Notes: a model not told the origin generated them from the letters alone. A stretch of DNA of 43,952 nt from Betaproteobacteria bacterium (GCA_029884335.1 JAOUIA010000027.1:1-43952); one strand, 5' to 3'. Shown: positions 1-10,593, counted from the stretch's first letter. Translations and numbers: made by a program.

Positions 1-138
1 CGTGCGGCTCGTGCGACCGGCCGGCGTTGAGGCGCGCCAACGCGTCGCTCGTCGACCCCGCTGTCGTCACACGGCCATTATAGTCACGCCATGGTGCGAT
101 TCCGGCGGCAGTGACCCATCGCAACCAAGGACTTTCCC

Positions 139-1458
139 ATGAGCGTCAACGTCTGCCCACACTTCCCGGAATGCCCGTACCCGAGCGAGGTGGCCGGCCC
201 GGCGGGATCGCGCCTCGCGCGCGCCACCGTCGCGATGATCCTCGCCGGCGGTCGCGGCTCGCGCCTCGGGCCGCTTACCGACTGGCGCGCGAAGCCCGCG
301 GTGCCGTTCGCCGGCAAGTTCCGCATCATCGACTTCTCGCTGTCCAACTGCGTCAACTCCGGCATCCGGCGCATCGGCATCGCCACGCAGTACAAGGCGC
401 AGAGCCTGATCCGCCACGTGCAGCGCGGCTGGGCGTTCCTCGACGGGCGCTTCAACGAGTTCGTCGAGCTGCTGCCCGCGCAGCAGCGCCTGTCGACCCA
501 CTGGTACAAGGGCACCGCGGATGCGGTCCGGCAGAATCTCGACATCCTGCGGCACCAGGCCCCGGAGTACGTGCTGATCCTCGCCGGCGACCACGTGTAC
601 AAGATGGACTACGCGCGGATGCTGGTCGACCACGTCGCCTCCGGCGCCGACATGACCGTGGGCTGCATCGAGGTGCCGCTCGCCGAGGCCCGGGGCTTCG
701 GCGTGATGTCGATCGACGCGGACCGCCGCGTGGTCCGCTTCGCCGAGAAGCCCGGGAGCCCCGAGCCGATGCCGGGCCGCAGCGACGTCGCGCTGGCGAG
801 CATGGGCATCTACGTCTTCAACGCCCGGCTCCTCTACGAGCAGCTCACGCGCGACGCCGACGACCCGGCCTCGTCGCACGACTTCGGCAAGGACATCATC
901 CCGTGGATGATCGCGCGCGGCTACCGCATCCGCGCCCACCACTTCGCCGACAGCTGCGTGAACATGAACGAGGGCCGCCCGTACTGGCGCGACGTCGGCA
1001 CGATCGACGCGTTCTGGGAGGCGAACCTCGACCTCACCAGCGTGACGCCCGATCTCAACCTCTACGACGACAGCTGGCCGATCTGGACCTGGCAGGAGCA
1101 GCTGCCGCCGGCGAAGTTCGTGTTCGACGACGACAAGCGCCGCGGGATCGCCGTCGACTCCCTGGTCTCGGGCGGCTGCATCATCAGCGGCGCCCAGGTG
1201 AAGCGCTCGGTGCTGTTCTCCAAGGTCCACGTGCACAGCTACTGCAGCATCGAGGACTCGGTCGTCCTCGGCGACGTGGATTTCGGCCGCGGCTCAATCG
1301 TCCGTCGCGCGGTCATCGACAAGAGCTGCCGGCTGGCGCCGGGCACGACGATCGGCGTCGACCCCGACGAGGATCGCCGCCGCTTCCACGTCACCGACCG
1401 CGGCATCACGCTGGTGACGCCGGACATGCTCGGCCGGCCGGTGCACGAGGTGCCGTGA
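139..1458 (+). CDS. glgC: Glucose-1-phosphate adenylyltransferase (ADP-glucose pyrophosphorylase)
   Basis: Makes ADP-glucose from ATP and glucose-1-phosphate, the committed step of bacterial glycogen synthesis, in the cytoplasm. The 439-residue length is normal for GlgC. The nucleotide-binding signature [11 protein letters not shown] is near residue 36, followed by the [15 protein letters not shown] segment. The sugar-phosphate region ([10 protein letters not shown]) is central and a left-handed beta-helix-like C-terminus follows ([18 protein letters not shown]). The ATG at 139 gives the usual full-length start. The N-terminal tail before the Rossmann core carries two cysteines (CPHFPECP), which is a little unusual. 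Two alpha-glucan-active GH57 genes follow on the same strand, so the three look like one glycogen metabolism unit. A TATAGT -10-like hexamer at 79-84 is the only promoter hint and has no good -35. Confidence 0.96.
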   Translation: MSVNVCPHFPECPYPSEVAGPAGSRLARATVAMILAGGRGSRLGPLTDWRAKPAVPFAGKFRIIDFSLSNCVNSGIRRIGIATQYKAQSLIRHVQRGWAFLDGRFNEFVELLPAQQRLSTHWYKGTADAVRQNLDILRHQAPEYVLILAGDHVYKMDYARMLVDHVASGADMTVGCIEVPLAEARGFGVMSIDADRRVVRFAEKPGSPEPMPGRSDVALASMGIYVFNARLLYEQLTRDADDPASSHDFGKDIIPWMIARGYRIRAHHFADSCVNMNEGRPYWRDVGTIDAFWEANLDLTSVTPDLNLYDDSWPIWTWQEQLPPAKFVFDDDKRRGIAVDSLVSGGCIISGAQVKRSVLFSKVHVHSYCSIEDSVVLGDVDFGRGSIVRRAVIDKSCRLAPGTTIGVDPDEDRRRFHVTDRGITLVTPDMLGRPVHEVP

Positions 1459-1516
1459 GCGTCGACGGGGCGTTCCTGGGAGGCGTCGCCGCCGCCGCGT
1501 CCGCAAGCGCTGGGGC

Positions 1517-3229
1517 ATGCGTGTGAACGCGGGCGTCGACGTCGTCCTGCTGTGGCACATGCACCAGCCGGACTACCGCGATCCGGCGACGGGGCAGTTC
1601 CGCCTGCCGTGGGTGCTGCTGCACGCGATCAAGGACTACGCCGACATGGCCGCGCACCTCGAGGCGCGGCCCGGCATGCGCGCGGTCGTGAACTTCGTCC
1701 CCGTGCTGCTCGACCAGCTCGACGACTACGTGGGACAGTTCGCCGCAGGGACGTTCCGCGACCCCTTGCTGGTGGCACTGGCGCGGCCGGAGGGGCGCGC
1801 GCTCGACCAGGACGAGCGTGCCTTCCTCCTCGCCCAGGGCTTCGCCGCGAACCACGAGAGGATGATCGCGCCGTTTCCCGCCTACCTGCGCCTCAAGGAG
1901 ATCGGCCGCTTCGCGCGCGACGCGGACGCCGCGCGCTACTTCAGCGATGCCTATCTCGACGACCTGCTGGTCTGGTATCTGCTCGCGTGGACCGGCGAGA
2001 CGGTGCGCCGCGCGTCGCCGCTGGTGCAAGCCCTCATGGCGAAGGCGAGCGGCTACACGGCGGCCGACCGCCACGCGCTGCTGGGAGCCATCGGCGGCAT
2101 CGTGACGGGGCTGACGGGGCGGGACCGGGCGCTGGAGGAGGCCGGGACCATCGAGCTCGCCACTTCCCCGGCGCAGCATCCGATCGGACCGCTGCTCCTC
2201 GATCTCGCGTGCGCGCGGGAGGCGCGCCCGCGGCTGCCGTTGCCGCGGCGCGATGCGTATCCAGGTGGCGCGCAGCGCCTCGCGGTCCAGGTCGACGAGG
2301 CGCGCGCCAGCCATCGGCGCCGCTTCGGCCGCTCACCGGACGGTCTGTGGCCGCCCGAAGGCGCGGTGAGCGACGCGTTCGTGCAGGCGATCGCCGGCGC
2401 CGGCTTCGCCTGGTGCGCGTCCGGGAGCCAGGTGCTCGACCACAGTCTTGCGCGCGCGGGGCTCGACGTTCCCGCGGCCGCGCGACTGCGCGGCTGGCGA
2501 ACGCCGCTCGCGCCGCGGCTCGTCGCCTTCTTTCGCGACGACCGGCTCTCCGACCTCATCGGCTTCGAGTACCGCCGCTGGCACGGCAGCGACGCGGTGC
2601 AGCACTTCGTCGGCGAGCTCGAGGCGCTCGCAGCGCCCGATGCGGCGCGGCGGCCGCTCGTCACCATCATCGTCGACGGCGAGAACGCGTGGGAGTACTA
2701 CCCCTACAACGGCTACTGGTTCCTCTCGGAACTGTACGAGCGCCTTGCCGCGCATCCGTCGATCCGGCCGCGCACGTTCCGCGACGTCGTCGCCGAGTAC
2801 GACGCGGCCGCGCGGGACGAAGGGACGGACCGGGCGGGCGAGCTGCCGTCGCTGGTGGCCGGAAGCTGGGTCCACGGGGACTTGAGCACGTGGATCGGCC
2901 ACGCCGACAAGAACCGCGCGTGGGAGCTTCTCATCGACGCCAAGCGCGCCTGCGACGAGGTTCTGCAAGCGGGCGCCGTGGACGCTGCCGGGCGCGCCGA
3001 GCTGTCGCGCCGGCTCGCGATGTGCGAGAGCTCCGACTGGTTCTGGTGGTTCGGCGACATCCATCCCGCCGATTCCGTCGCGTCCTTCGACCGGCTCTTC
3101 CGGGCGAACCTCGCGCGCGTCTACGCGCTGATCGGCAGGCCCGCACCCGCCGGCCTGGCGGAGCCGGTGAGCCTGGGCAACGCGGCAGCGGCGCACGAAG
3201 GCGCCATCATGAAGTCGACGGACCCTTGA
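1517..3229 (+). CDS. Glycoside hydrolase family 57 protein (alpha-amylase/amylopullulanase-like)
   Basis: 570-residue predicted alpha-glucan hydrolase or transferase. GH57 landmarks are visible: the N-terminal HMHQPDYRD motif (His14, His16), a GLWPPEGAV motif whose Glu281 fits the family nucleophile, and the VDGENAWEYYP motif with Asp387 as likely acid/base. A C-terminal segment (HGDLSTWIGHADKNRAW) is typical of the DGENAWE-type subgroup. No signal peptide is apparent, so a cytoplasmic role on glycogen or maltodextrin is likely. It starts 58 bases after glgC and overlaps the next GH57 gene by three bases, so translational coupling is probable. Exact specificity (amylase, branching or pullulanase) cannot be read from sequence alone. 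Confidence 0.92.
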   Translation: MRVNAGVDVVLLWHMHQPDYRDPATGQFRLPWVLLHAIKDYADMAAHLEARPGMRAVVNFVPVLLDQLDDYVGQFAAGTFRDPLLVALARPEGRALDQDERAFLLAQGFAANHERMIAPFPAYLRLKEIGRFARDADAARYFSDAYLDDLLVWYLLAWTGETVRRASPLVQALMAKASGYTAADRHALLGAIGGIVTGLTGRDRALEEAGTIELATSPAQHPIGPLLLDLACAREARPRLPLPRRDAYPGGAQRLAVQVDEARASHRRRFGRSPDGLWPPEGAVSDAFVQAIAGAGFAWCASGSQVLDHSLARAGLDVPAAARLRGWRTPLAPRLVAFFRDDRLSDLIGFEYRRWHGSDAVQHFVGELEALAAPDAARRPLVTIIVDGENAWEYYPYNGYWFLSELYERLAAHPSIRPRTFRDVVAEYDAAARDEGTDRAGELPSLVAGSWVHGDLSTWIGHADKNRAWELLIDAKRACDEVLQAGAVDAAGRAELSRRLAMCESSDWFWWFGDIHPADSVASFDRLFRANLARVYALIGRPAPAGLAEPVSLGNAAAAHEGAIMKSTDP

Positions 3230-5235
3230 CCGCGCCCGTCGCCCTGCTGTTCGGCGTGCACGCGCACCAGCCCGCCGGCAACTTTCCCGCAGTGATCGAC
3301 CATGCGCACGAGCGCTGCTACGGCCCCTTCCTGCGCACGCTGGCCGACTATCCCGCGTTCCGCTTCGCCCTGCACGCGAGCGGGCCGCTGCTCGACGACC
3401 TCGCGCGCCGCTACCCCGACGACGTCGCGCTGCTGCGCACGATGGTCGGGCGCGGGCAGGTCGAGCTGTTCGGCGGCGGCGACGCCGAGCCGGTGCTGGC
3501 GTCGATCCCGCACCGCGACCGCCTGCGGCAGTTGAACGCGCTGTCGGCGAAGCTCGACGCGAAACTCGGCGCCCGCCCCCGCGGCGCCTGGCTCACGGAG
3601 CGCGTGTGGGAATCGTCGGTGGTGCCGGCGCTGGCGGAGGCCGGCATCCGCTACGTGACCGTCGACGACTACCACTTCCTTTGCACGGGCCTCGCGCAGT
3701 CCGACCTCGGCACCCATCGCACGACCGAGGAGGACGGACAGCGCATCGACGTGTTCCCGATCGCCGAGGCGCTGCGCTACCGGATTCCCTTCGCGCCGGC
3801 CGCCGAGGCGGTCGCATACCTCGCAAGCCTCGCGGACGGAGGCGGCCGCCGCGCCGCGATCTACTTCGACGACATCGAGAAGCTCGGCATCTGGCCCGAG
3901 ACCCACGAGTGGGTCTACGAGCGCGGCTGGCTGCGCGAGTTCGTCGAGCGGGTGCTCGCTTCCAGCGTTGTCGCCGCCGAGCGCTTCGACGACTGGCACG
4001 CGAGCGAGCGCCCCGGCGGCATCGTCTACCTGCCGACCACGTCGTACATCGAGATGAACGAGTGGACGCTGCCCCCCGCGGCGGCGGCGGAATACGAGGC
4101 GCTCGTGCGTACGGAGAAGTCCGCCGGGCGCTACGAGGCGCGCAAGGGCTTCCTGCGCGGCGGCATCTGGCGCAACTTCCTGTCGCGCTATCCCGAGTCG
4201 AACTGGATGCACAAGCGCATGCTGGGCGCATCGGCGCGGCTCGACGAGTTGCCGGCGGCGCGCAGCGACGCGCGGCTCGTCGACCTGCTGCACCGCGCGC
4301 AGGCGAACGACGCCTACTGGCACGGCCTGTTCGGCGGCCTGTACCTGCCGCACCTGCGCCGCGGGATCTGGTCGAGCCTGCTCGCGCTGGAAGCCTCGCT
4401 CGACGCGATCGCGCCGCGCCCCGCGCTGGAGCGGACGGATCTCGACGACGACGGCCACGTCGAGGCGTTCCTGCGCAGCGCGGCCCTGCAGGCCGTCGTG
4501 CGACTCGACGGCAGCGCGGCGATCCGCGAGTTCTCGAGCTACGCGCTGGCGCAGAACTTCGGGGACACGCTGCGCCGGCACGCCGAGCACTACCACGCCA
4601 AGGTCGTGGAAGGCGCGGCGCACGAGTCCGGCGGTGGCGGGATCGCCTCGGCGCACGACCGCGTCGCGTTCAAGCACGACATCGGTCCTGCCGACGTGGT
4701 GGCCGATCCGGTGCCGCGCGACCTGCTGCGCGACGCGTGGATCGACGCGACGGGGACGGAGCACGCGCTCGCCGCGTATTCCGAGGTGGCGTCGTCGTCG
4801 GGGCTCGCGTTCGCCTGCGAGCAGGCCGGCGTGCGCTTCGAGAAGACGGTTGGCGTGGCCGGGGACGCCGTGCTGGCGCGCTGGCGGATCCGCGGCGACG
4901 CCGCGCGGAGCTTCCGCACCACGCTGGACTTCGCGATGCCGAGCTGCGACGGCTACAGCGGGCGCTACATCGTCGGCGACTCGATTCCGTGCGGATTCGG
5001 CCAGGCGCTCGACGTCGCGGGCGTGCCGGTCGTCGTCCTCGACGACCGCTTCCTCCGAGGCGGCGTCGCGCTGGAGTGTTCGCCGCCGGCCCGCATGCGT
5101 GGACGCCCGTACTTCACCGTGTCGCAGTCCGAGGACGGTTTCGAGCGCGTGATGCAATCGGCGACCATAGTCGTCGACTGGGATGTGGCCGGCGAGGCCA
5201 CGCTCGAGCTAGCGGTGCGCGTTCGCCCGGGGTAG
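3226..5235 (+). CDS. GH57 4-alpha-glucanotransferase/alpha-amylase with DUF1925-DUF1926 C-terminus
   Basis: 669-residue protein, close in length to the Thermococcus litoralis 4-alpha-glucanotransferase (about 659). The HAHQPAGNF motif lies at the N-terminus. The WLTERVWE motif places the nucleophile at Glu125. The YFDDIEKLGIW motif places the acid/base at Asp216, the same 91-residue spacing as E123/D214 of the archaeal enzyme. The C-terminal half is the beta-rich DUF1925/DUF1926 region. I chose a TTG start at 3226 because it overlaps the previous stop (TTGA) and the protein signature begins within 15 residues. The open frame extends far upstream but only as a shadow of the previous gene. With glgC and the first GH57 gene it would remodel glycogen or maltodextrins. 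Confidence 0.9.
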   Translation: MTAPVALLFGVHAHQPAGNFPAVIDHAHERCYGPFLRTLADYPAFRFALHASGPLLDDLARRYPDDVALLRTMVGRGQVELFGGGDAEPVLASIPHRDRLRQLNALSAKLDAKLGARPRGAWLTERVWESSVVPALAEAGIRYVTVDDYHFLCTGLAQSDLGTHRTTEEDGQRIDVFPIAEALRYRIPFAPAAEAVAYLASLADGGGRRAAIYFDDIEKLGIWPETHEWVYERGWLREFVERVLASSVVAAERFDDWHASERPGGIVYLPTTSYIEMNEWTLPPAAAAEYEALVRTEKSAGRYEARKGFLRGGIWRNFLSRYPESNWMHKRMLGASARLDELPAARSDARLVDLLHRAQANDAYWHGLFGGLYLPHLRRGIWSSLLALEASLDAIAPRPALERTDLDDDGHVEAFLRSAALQAVVRLDGSAAIREFSSYALAQNFGDTLRRHAEHYHAKVVEGAAHESGGGGIASAHDRVAFKHDIGPADVVADPVPRDLLRDAWIDATGTEHALAAYSEVASSSGLAFACEQAGVRFEKTVGVAGDAVLARWRIRGDAARSFRTTLDFAMPSCDGYSGRYIVGDSIPCGFGQALDVAGVPVVVLDDRFLRGGVALECSPPARMRGRPYFTVSQSEDGFERVMQSATIVVDWDVAGEATLELAVRVRPG

Positions 5236-5383
5236 CCCCTCCCGGGACCGCGCCCGGCGAGCTTCCCGGCGCCGGCAACCGCCCCTCCAGCCGTGCGGCC
5301 TCGGGGCAGGGGCTTACGCTTCGACGGTTATGGAATTATGATTGCCGTCCTGCCCCGCGCCGCGTCCACGCCTCCGCCATCCG

Positions 5384-5878
5384 ATGCCGGATCGTCCGTT
5401 CCACGTCCTCTTCCTTTGCACCGGCAACTCCGCCCGCAGCATCCTCGCCGAGGGGTTGCTGACCCGGCTCGGCGGCGCCCGCTTCCGTGCTTTTTCGGCA
5501 GGCAGCCGCCCGGCGGGCGCGGTCCAGCCGCTCGCCGCCGAGTGGCTGGCGGCCCGCGGCGTCGATCCCTCGCCGTTGCGCAGCAAGTCCTGGGACGAGC
5601 TCGCCGGGGCCGGCGCCCCCCCGATCGACCTGGTCGTCACCGTCTGCGACGCCGCCGCGTCCGAGGCCTGCCCCGTCTGGCCGGGGGCGCCGCTCACCGC
5701 GCACTGGGGGCTTCCCGACCCGGCGGCCGCCGTGGGGGACGATGCCACGCGGCGCCGGGCCTTCGCCTACGTGGGCGAGGCGCTGGAGCGCCGCCTGGCG
5801 GCACTGGTGCGGCTGCCGGTCGAGTCGGCCGACCGGGCGGAGCTCGAGCTTGCGGTGCGCAGGCTGGCCGACGGGTAG
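5384..5878 (+). CDS. ArsC-like arsenate reductase / low-molecular-weight phosphotyrosine phosphatase fold
   Basis: 164-residue cytoplasmic protein. The P-loop CTGNSAR (Cys12 to Arg18, a CX5R motif) is at the N-terminus. Cys88 lies in a TVCDAAASEAC segment with Cys96, which corresponds to the three-cysteine relay of thioredoxin-coupled arsenate reductases, and the acid is likely Asp112 in LPDP. This favours arsenate reductase over a plain tyrosine phosphatase. The ATG at 5384 puts the P-loop at the normal distance; a TTG 42 bases upstream would add an unlikely Pro/Arg-rich tail. No ArsR, ArsB or Acr3 gene is adjacent, so it is not in a recognisable ars operon here. Confidence 0.85.
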   Translation: MPDRPFHVLFLCTGNSARSILAEGLLTRLGGARFRAFSAGSRPAGAVQPLAAEWLAARGVDPSPLRSKSWDELAGAGAPPIDLVVTVCDAAASEACPVWPGAPLTAHWGLPDPAAAVGDDATRRRAFAYVGEALERRLAALVRLPVESADRAELELAVRRLADG

Positions 5879-5942
5879 CGCCGGCCTCCCGGGCGGGCGC
5901 GAGGTGGCGGGAGTCCGGCCGGGCACGCCGATCCGGCCGCAT

Positions 5943-5972
5943 TTGACCCTCCGGCGCCCGGATTGCTATACT
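5943..5972 (+). promoter_or_regulatory. Sigma-70 promoter of the tRNA-tuf operon
   Basis: TTGACC at 5943-5948 and TATACT at 5967-5972 with an 18-base spacer. A GC-containing stretch follows before tRNA-Tyr begins at 5986. Each hexamer is one base from consensus, which is striking in such GC-rich DNA and fits a strong stable-RNA promoter. Confidence 0.8.
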
Positions 5973-5985
5973 TTCGCGTTTCGTC

Positions 5986-6070
<85 letters not shown>

Positions 6071-6079
6071 TTCAGTGGT

Positions 6080-6164
6080 CAGGGAACAGAGTTCAGGGAA
6101 CAGAGACGGGGCCCGACGGCGGAGGCACGGCTTCTGATACCTGTTCCCTGGCCCCTGTTCCCTG
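6080..6164. repeat. Inverted pair of CAGGGAACAG double repeats between tRNA-Tyr and tRNA-Gly
   Basis: CAGGGAACAG occurs at 6080-6089 and again at 6094-6103. Its reverse complement CTGTTCCCTG occurs at 6141-6150 and 6155-6164. Both pairs have a 14-base period. The two halves can fold into an imperfect 24-bp stem with a 37-base loop inside the tRNA transcript. A related copy lies at 18864-18891. Confidence 0.85.
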
Positions 6165-6168
6165 GAAG

Positions 6169-6242
6169 GCGGGTGTAGCTCAATGGCAGAGCAGAAGCCT
6201 TCCAAGCTTACGACGAGGGTTCGATTCCCTTCACCCGCTCCA
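6169..6242 (+). tRNA. tRNA-Gly (anticodon TCC)
   Basis: 74 bases with encoded CCA. The acceptor stem GCGGGTG/CACCCGC is perfect with a T discriminator. D-stem GCTC/GAGC, anticodon loop CTTCCAA, and T-arm GAGGG/CCCTT around TTCGATT. It follows tRNA-Tyr as in other proteobacterial tufB-type clusters. Confidence 0.96.
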
Positions 6243-6310
6243 GCACCTCCCGACGGCAACGCAGGACAACGGCAGCCGGCCTCGCGGCCGGCGGCGCGGA
6301 TCGCACGAAC

Positions 6311-6385
<75 letters not shown>

Positions 6386-6431
6386 CAGGACAACGGCACG
6401 CAGCACCGCACAGGACGAGAGGACGGCACAC

Positions 6432-7622
<1,191 letters not shown>

Positions 7623-7623
7623 G

Positions 7624-7702
7624 CCGCGAAAAGTACACCCCTACTTTTCGCGGGAACGGCGAGTCAGCGTGGGGAGCTAGGGGCGGCCCGTCGCTCCCCA
7701 CG
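7624..7702. repeat. Two hairpins in the tuf-rpsJ gap
   Basis: A perfect 12-bp inverted repeat (7624-7635 with 7642-7653, six-base loop) begins just after the tuf stop. A second 10-bp inverted repeat follows (CGTGGGGAGC at 7668-7677 with its complement at 7693-7702). Neither is followed by a T-run, so these are more likely processing, pausing or mRNA-stability structures than strong intrinsic terminators. The rest of the gap before rpsJ shows no convincing promoter. Confidence 0.7.
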
Positions 7703-7761
7703 TAGAAACGACAACGCAAAACCGGGCGTCATGCGCGCGGTGGCGCCAAGGCGAGGCAGCA

Positions 7762-8073
7762 ATGCAAAACCAGAGAATCCGGATCCGTTTGAAGGCGTTC
7801 GACTACAAGCTGATCGACCAGTCGGCGCTGGAGATCGTCGAGACGGCGAAGCGCTCGGGCGCCGTCGTCAGGGGCCCGGTGCCGCTGCCGACGAAGATCG
7901 AGCGGTACAACGTCCTGCGCTCGCCGCACGTCAACAAGACGTCGCGCGACCAGTTCGAGATCCGCACGCACCTGCGCCTGATGGACATCATCGACCCCAC
8001 CGACAAGACGGTCGACCAGCTGATGAAGCTGGACCTGCCGGCAGGCGTGGACGTGGAGATCAAGCTGCAGTAA
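7762..8073 (+). CDS. rpsJ: 30S ribosomal protein uS10 (NusE)
   Basis: 103 residues, the usual uS10 length, opening the S10 operon. The N-terminal segment [15 protein letters not shown] and the internal [22 protein letters not shown] segment are diagnostic. Besides its 30S head position, the family acts as NusE in transcription antitermination with NusB. The ATG has an AGGCGAG Shine-Dalgarno about seven bases upstream. In most relatives fusA and tuf precede it; here a tRNA-linked tuf does. Confidence 0.98.
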   Translation: MQNQRIRIRLKAFDYKLIDQSALEIVETAKRSGAVVRGPVPLPTKIERYNVLRSPHVNKTSRDQFEIRTHLRLMDIIDPTDKTVDQLMKLDLPAGVDVEIKLQ

Positions 8074-8155
8074 CGCAGGACACAAGAGCTTTGCTGGCCA
8101 ATTGCAGCCGGCACCGGAGTCACCTCCGGCCAAAACGAAGAGAGAGGTTATCGAA

Positions 8156-8812
8156 ATGGCACTCGGACTTGTCGGTCGCAAGATTGGCATGACCCGCGTC
8201 TTCGCCGACGACGGCACGGCCGTCCCGGTGACGGTGCTCGACGTGGCCAACAACCGCGTCACGCAGATCAAGACCCCGGAGAGCGACGGCTACGCGGCCG
8301 TGCAGGTCACCTACGGCAAGCGCCGCCCGTCGCGGGTCGCCAAGCCGCAGGCAGGCCACCTCGCGAAGGCCGGCGTCGAGGCGGGCACCACGCTGAAGGA
8401 GTTCCACGTCTCGGCGGACGACCTGGCGAAGTTCAAGCCGGGCGACGTCGTCGGCGCCGACACGTTCGCCGAAGGCCAGCTGGTCGACGTGACCGGCACG
8501 ACGAAGGGCCGCGGCTTTTCCGGCGTGATCCGCCGTCACAACTTCAGCAGCAACCGCGCGTCGCACGGCAACTCGCGTTCGCACAACACGCCGGGCTCGA
8601 TCTCGATGGCCCAGGACCCGGGCCGCGTGTTCCCCGGCAAGAAGCTGCCCGGGCAGTACGGCAACGTCACCCGCACCGTGCAGACGCTCAAGGTCGTGCG
8701 CGTGGACAAGGTGCGCGGCCTGCTGCTGGTGAAGGGCGCGGTGCCCGGCGCCGACGGCGGCGCGGTCGTCGTGCACCCGGCGGCCAAGGCCCCGGCGAAG
8801 AAGGGGGCCTGA
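8156..8812 (+). CDS. rplC: 50S ribosomal protein uL3
   Basis: 218 residues starting [16 protein letters not shown]. The start at 8156 is set by the family N-terminus and by AGAGAGG about eight bases upstream; the open frame reaches back to 8102 but that extension is not conserved in type. The extended central loop that reaches the peptidyl-transferase region is visible ([14 protein letters not shown]), including the Gln of MAQDPGRV that corresponds to the PrmB-methylated glutamine. A small CCGGAG/CTCCGG hairpin at 8114-8129 lies in the leader. Confidence 0.97.
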   Translation: MALGLVGRKIGMTRVFADDGTAVPVTVLDVANNRVTQIKTPESDGYAAVQVTYGKRRPSRVAKPQAGHLAKAGVEAGTTLKEFHVSADDLAKFKPGDVVGADTFAEGQLVDVTGTTKGRGFSGVIRRHNFSSNRASHGNSRSHNTPGSISMAQDPGRVFPGKKLPGQYGNVTRTVQTLKVVRVDKVRGLLLVKGAVPGADGGAVVVHPAAKAPAKKGA

Positions 8813-8814
8813 CG

Positions 8815-9438
8815 ATGGACCTCAAGCTCATCAACGACAGCGGCGCGCCCGCGGCGACCGTCGCCGGCTCCGACGCGGTGTTCGGCCGCGACTACAACGA
8901 GTCGCTCGTCCACCAGGTGGTCACCGCCTACCAGGCGAACGGCCGGCAGGGGACGCGCGCGCAGAAGTCGCGCGGCGAGATCAACAAGTCGCACCGCAAG
9001 CCCTGGCGCCAGAAGGGCACCGGCCGCGCGCGCGCGGGGCAGGCGAACAGCCCGCTGTGGCGCGGCGGCGGCAAGATCTTCCCGTCCTCGCCCGACGAGA
9101 ACTTCTCGCAGAAGGTCAACCGCAAGATGTACCGCGCCGGCGTGGCGTCGATCCTCTCGCAGCTGGTGCGCGAGGGGCGCCTCGCGGTCGTCGAGGCGCT
9201 GTCGGTCGACGCGCCGAAGACGAAGCTGTTCGCGCAGAAGATCCGCGGCCTGGGGCTCGCCGGCACCGTGCTGGTCGTCACCGACAGCCTCGACGAGAAC
9301 CTCTACCTCGCCTCGCGCAACCTGCCGAACGTGCTGGTGCTCGAGACGCGCGAGGTCGACCCGGTCAGCCTGGTCCGCTTCCAGAACGTCGTCCTCACCC
9401 GCGGCGCGGTCGCGCAATTCGAGGAGCAGTGGGCATGA
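8815..9438 (+). CDS. rplD: 50S ribosomal protein uL4
   Basis: 207 residues. The extended basic loop that lines the exit tunnel is clear ([19 protein letters not shown], around residues 62-80). The C-terminal alpha/beta domain follows ([15 protein letters not shown]). In enterobacteria uL4 also represses its own S10 operon; I see no rpsJ leader that clearly resembles that control element. It starts two bases after rplC and its stop overlaps the rplW start in an ATGA. Confidence 0.97.
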   Translation: MDLKLINDSGAPAATVAGSDAVFGRDYNESLVHQVVTAYQANGRQGTRAQKSRGEINKSHRKPWRQKGTGRARAGQANSPLWRGGGKIFPSSPDENFSQKVNRKMYRAGVASILSQLVREGRLAVVEALSVDAPKTKLFAQKIRGLGLAGTVLVVTDSLDENLYLASRNLPNVLVLETREVDPVSLVRFQNVVLTRGAVAQFEEQWA

Positions 9439-9761
9439 GCGCCGCAACGTCCCCCGCCACCAAGTTCGCGCAGGAGCGCCTGCTCCAGGTGCTGCTCGCC
9501 CCGGTGATCTCGGAGAAGGCCACGTTCGTCGCCGACAAGCACGAGCAGGTCATCTTCCGCGTCGCGCCCGGCGCGACCAAGCCCGAGATCAAGGCCGCGG
9601 TCGAGCTCCTTTTCAAGGTCCAGGTCGAGAGCGTCCAGGTCGCCACCGTGCACGGCAAGCGCAAGCGCTTCGGCGTGCACGCGGGGCGCCGGCGCGGCTG
9701 GAAGAAGGCGTACGTGTGCCTGAAGCCCGGCCAGGAAATCAACTTCGCGCAGGAGGCCTGA
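9435..9761 (+). CDS. rplW: 50S ribosomal protein uL23
   Basis: 108 residues, starting at the ATGA that overlaps the rplD stop. The core segment [10 protein letters not shown] begins near residue 21 and the protein ends with [11 protein letters not shown]. uL23 sits at the tunnel exit and docks trigger factor and SRP; the conserved surface Glu is in ISEKA. The N-terminal extension before LLAPVISEK (about 20 residues) is slightly longer than in E. coli. Confidence 0.96.
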   Translation: MSAATSPATKFAQERLLQVLLAPVISEKATFVADKHEQVIFRVAPGATKPEIKAAVELLFKVQVESVQVATVHGKRKRFGVHAGRRRGWKKAYVCLKPGQEINFAQEA

Positions 9762-9765
9762 CACC

Positions 9766-10590
9766 ATGGCACTCGTCAAGGTCAAGCCGACGTCCGCGGG
9801 CCGGCGCGCGCTGGTCAAGGTCGTCAACAAGGAGCTGTGGAAGGGCCGTCCGGTCGACGCGCTCACCGAGAGCCAGAAGCGCGGCTCGGGGCGCAACAAC
9901 AACGGGCACATCACGACCCGGCACAAGGGCGGCGGCCACAAGCACCACTACCGGATCATCGACTTCCGCCGCGACAAGGACGGCATCGCGGCGAAGGTCG
10001 AGCGCCTCGAGCACGACCCCAACCGCAGCGCCAACATCGCGCTGCTGCTCTACGCCGACGGCGAGCGCCGCTACATCATCGCGCCGCGCGGCGTGGCCGT
10101 GGGCTCGCAGCTGATGTCGGGCGCCGAGGCGCCGATCAAGGCGGGCAACACGCTTCCGTTGCGCAACATCCCGGTCGGCTCGACGATCCACTGCATCGAG
10201 CTCAAGCCGGGCGCCGGCGCGCAGCTCGCCCGTTCGGCGGGCGCGCACGTGCAGCTGCTCGCGCGCGAAGGGCTGTACGCGCAGCTGCGCATGCGCTCGG
10301 GCGAGATCCGCAAGGTGCACGTCGACTGCCGCGCCACGATCGGCGAGGTGGGCAACGAGGAGCACAACCTGCGCTCGATCGGCAAGGCCGGCGCGAACCG
10401 CTGGCGCGGCATCCGCCCGACGGTGCGTGCTTGGGCGATGAACCCGGTGGACCACCCGATGGGCGGCCGCACGAACGGCGGCGGCCACCCGGTCTCGCCG
10501 TGGGGCACGCCGACCAAGGGCTACAAGACGCGCAAGAACAAGCGCACGGACGTGATGATCGTCCGTCGCCGCCAGGCGAAGAAGGGGTAA
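9766..10590 (+). CDS. rplB: 50S ribosomal protein uL2
   Basis: 274 residues, standard length. The [10 protein letters not shown]-type N-terminal segment appears as [19 protein letters not shown]. The [10 protein letters not shown] loop places the near-universal histidine at residue 230, next to the peptidyl-transferase centre. The C-terminus [18 protein letters not shown] is canonical. Spacing of four bases from rplW supports a single transcript. Confidence 0.98.
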   Translation: MALVKVKPTSAGRRALVKVVNKELWKGRPVDALTESQKRGSGRNNNGHITTRHKGGGHKHHYRIIDFRRDKDGIAAKVERLEHDPNRSANIALLLYADGERRYIIAPRGVAVGSQLMSGAEAPIKAGNTLPLRNIPVGSTIHCIELKPGAGAQLARSAGAHVQLLAREGLYAQLRMRSGEIRKVHVDCRATIGEVGNEEHNLRSIGKAGANRWRGIRPTVRAWAMNPVDHPMGGRTNGGGHPVSPWGTPTKGYKTRKNKRTDVMIVRRRQAKKG

Positions 10591-10593
10591 CGC

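Noticed and set aside
1-138. A gene fragment at the left edge
   Set aside because: One frame is open for only nine codons before a stop and nothing recognisable is encoded; too short to support.
7624-7653. Intrinsic terminator after tuf
   Set aside because: The stem is strong but no T-tract follows; listed as a hairpin only.
9057-9434. A long N-terminal extension of uL23
   Set aside because: The frame is open through rplD but the family N-terminus and the ATGA overlap fix the start at 9435.
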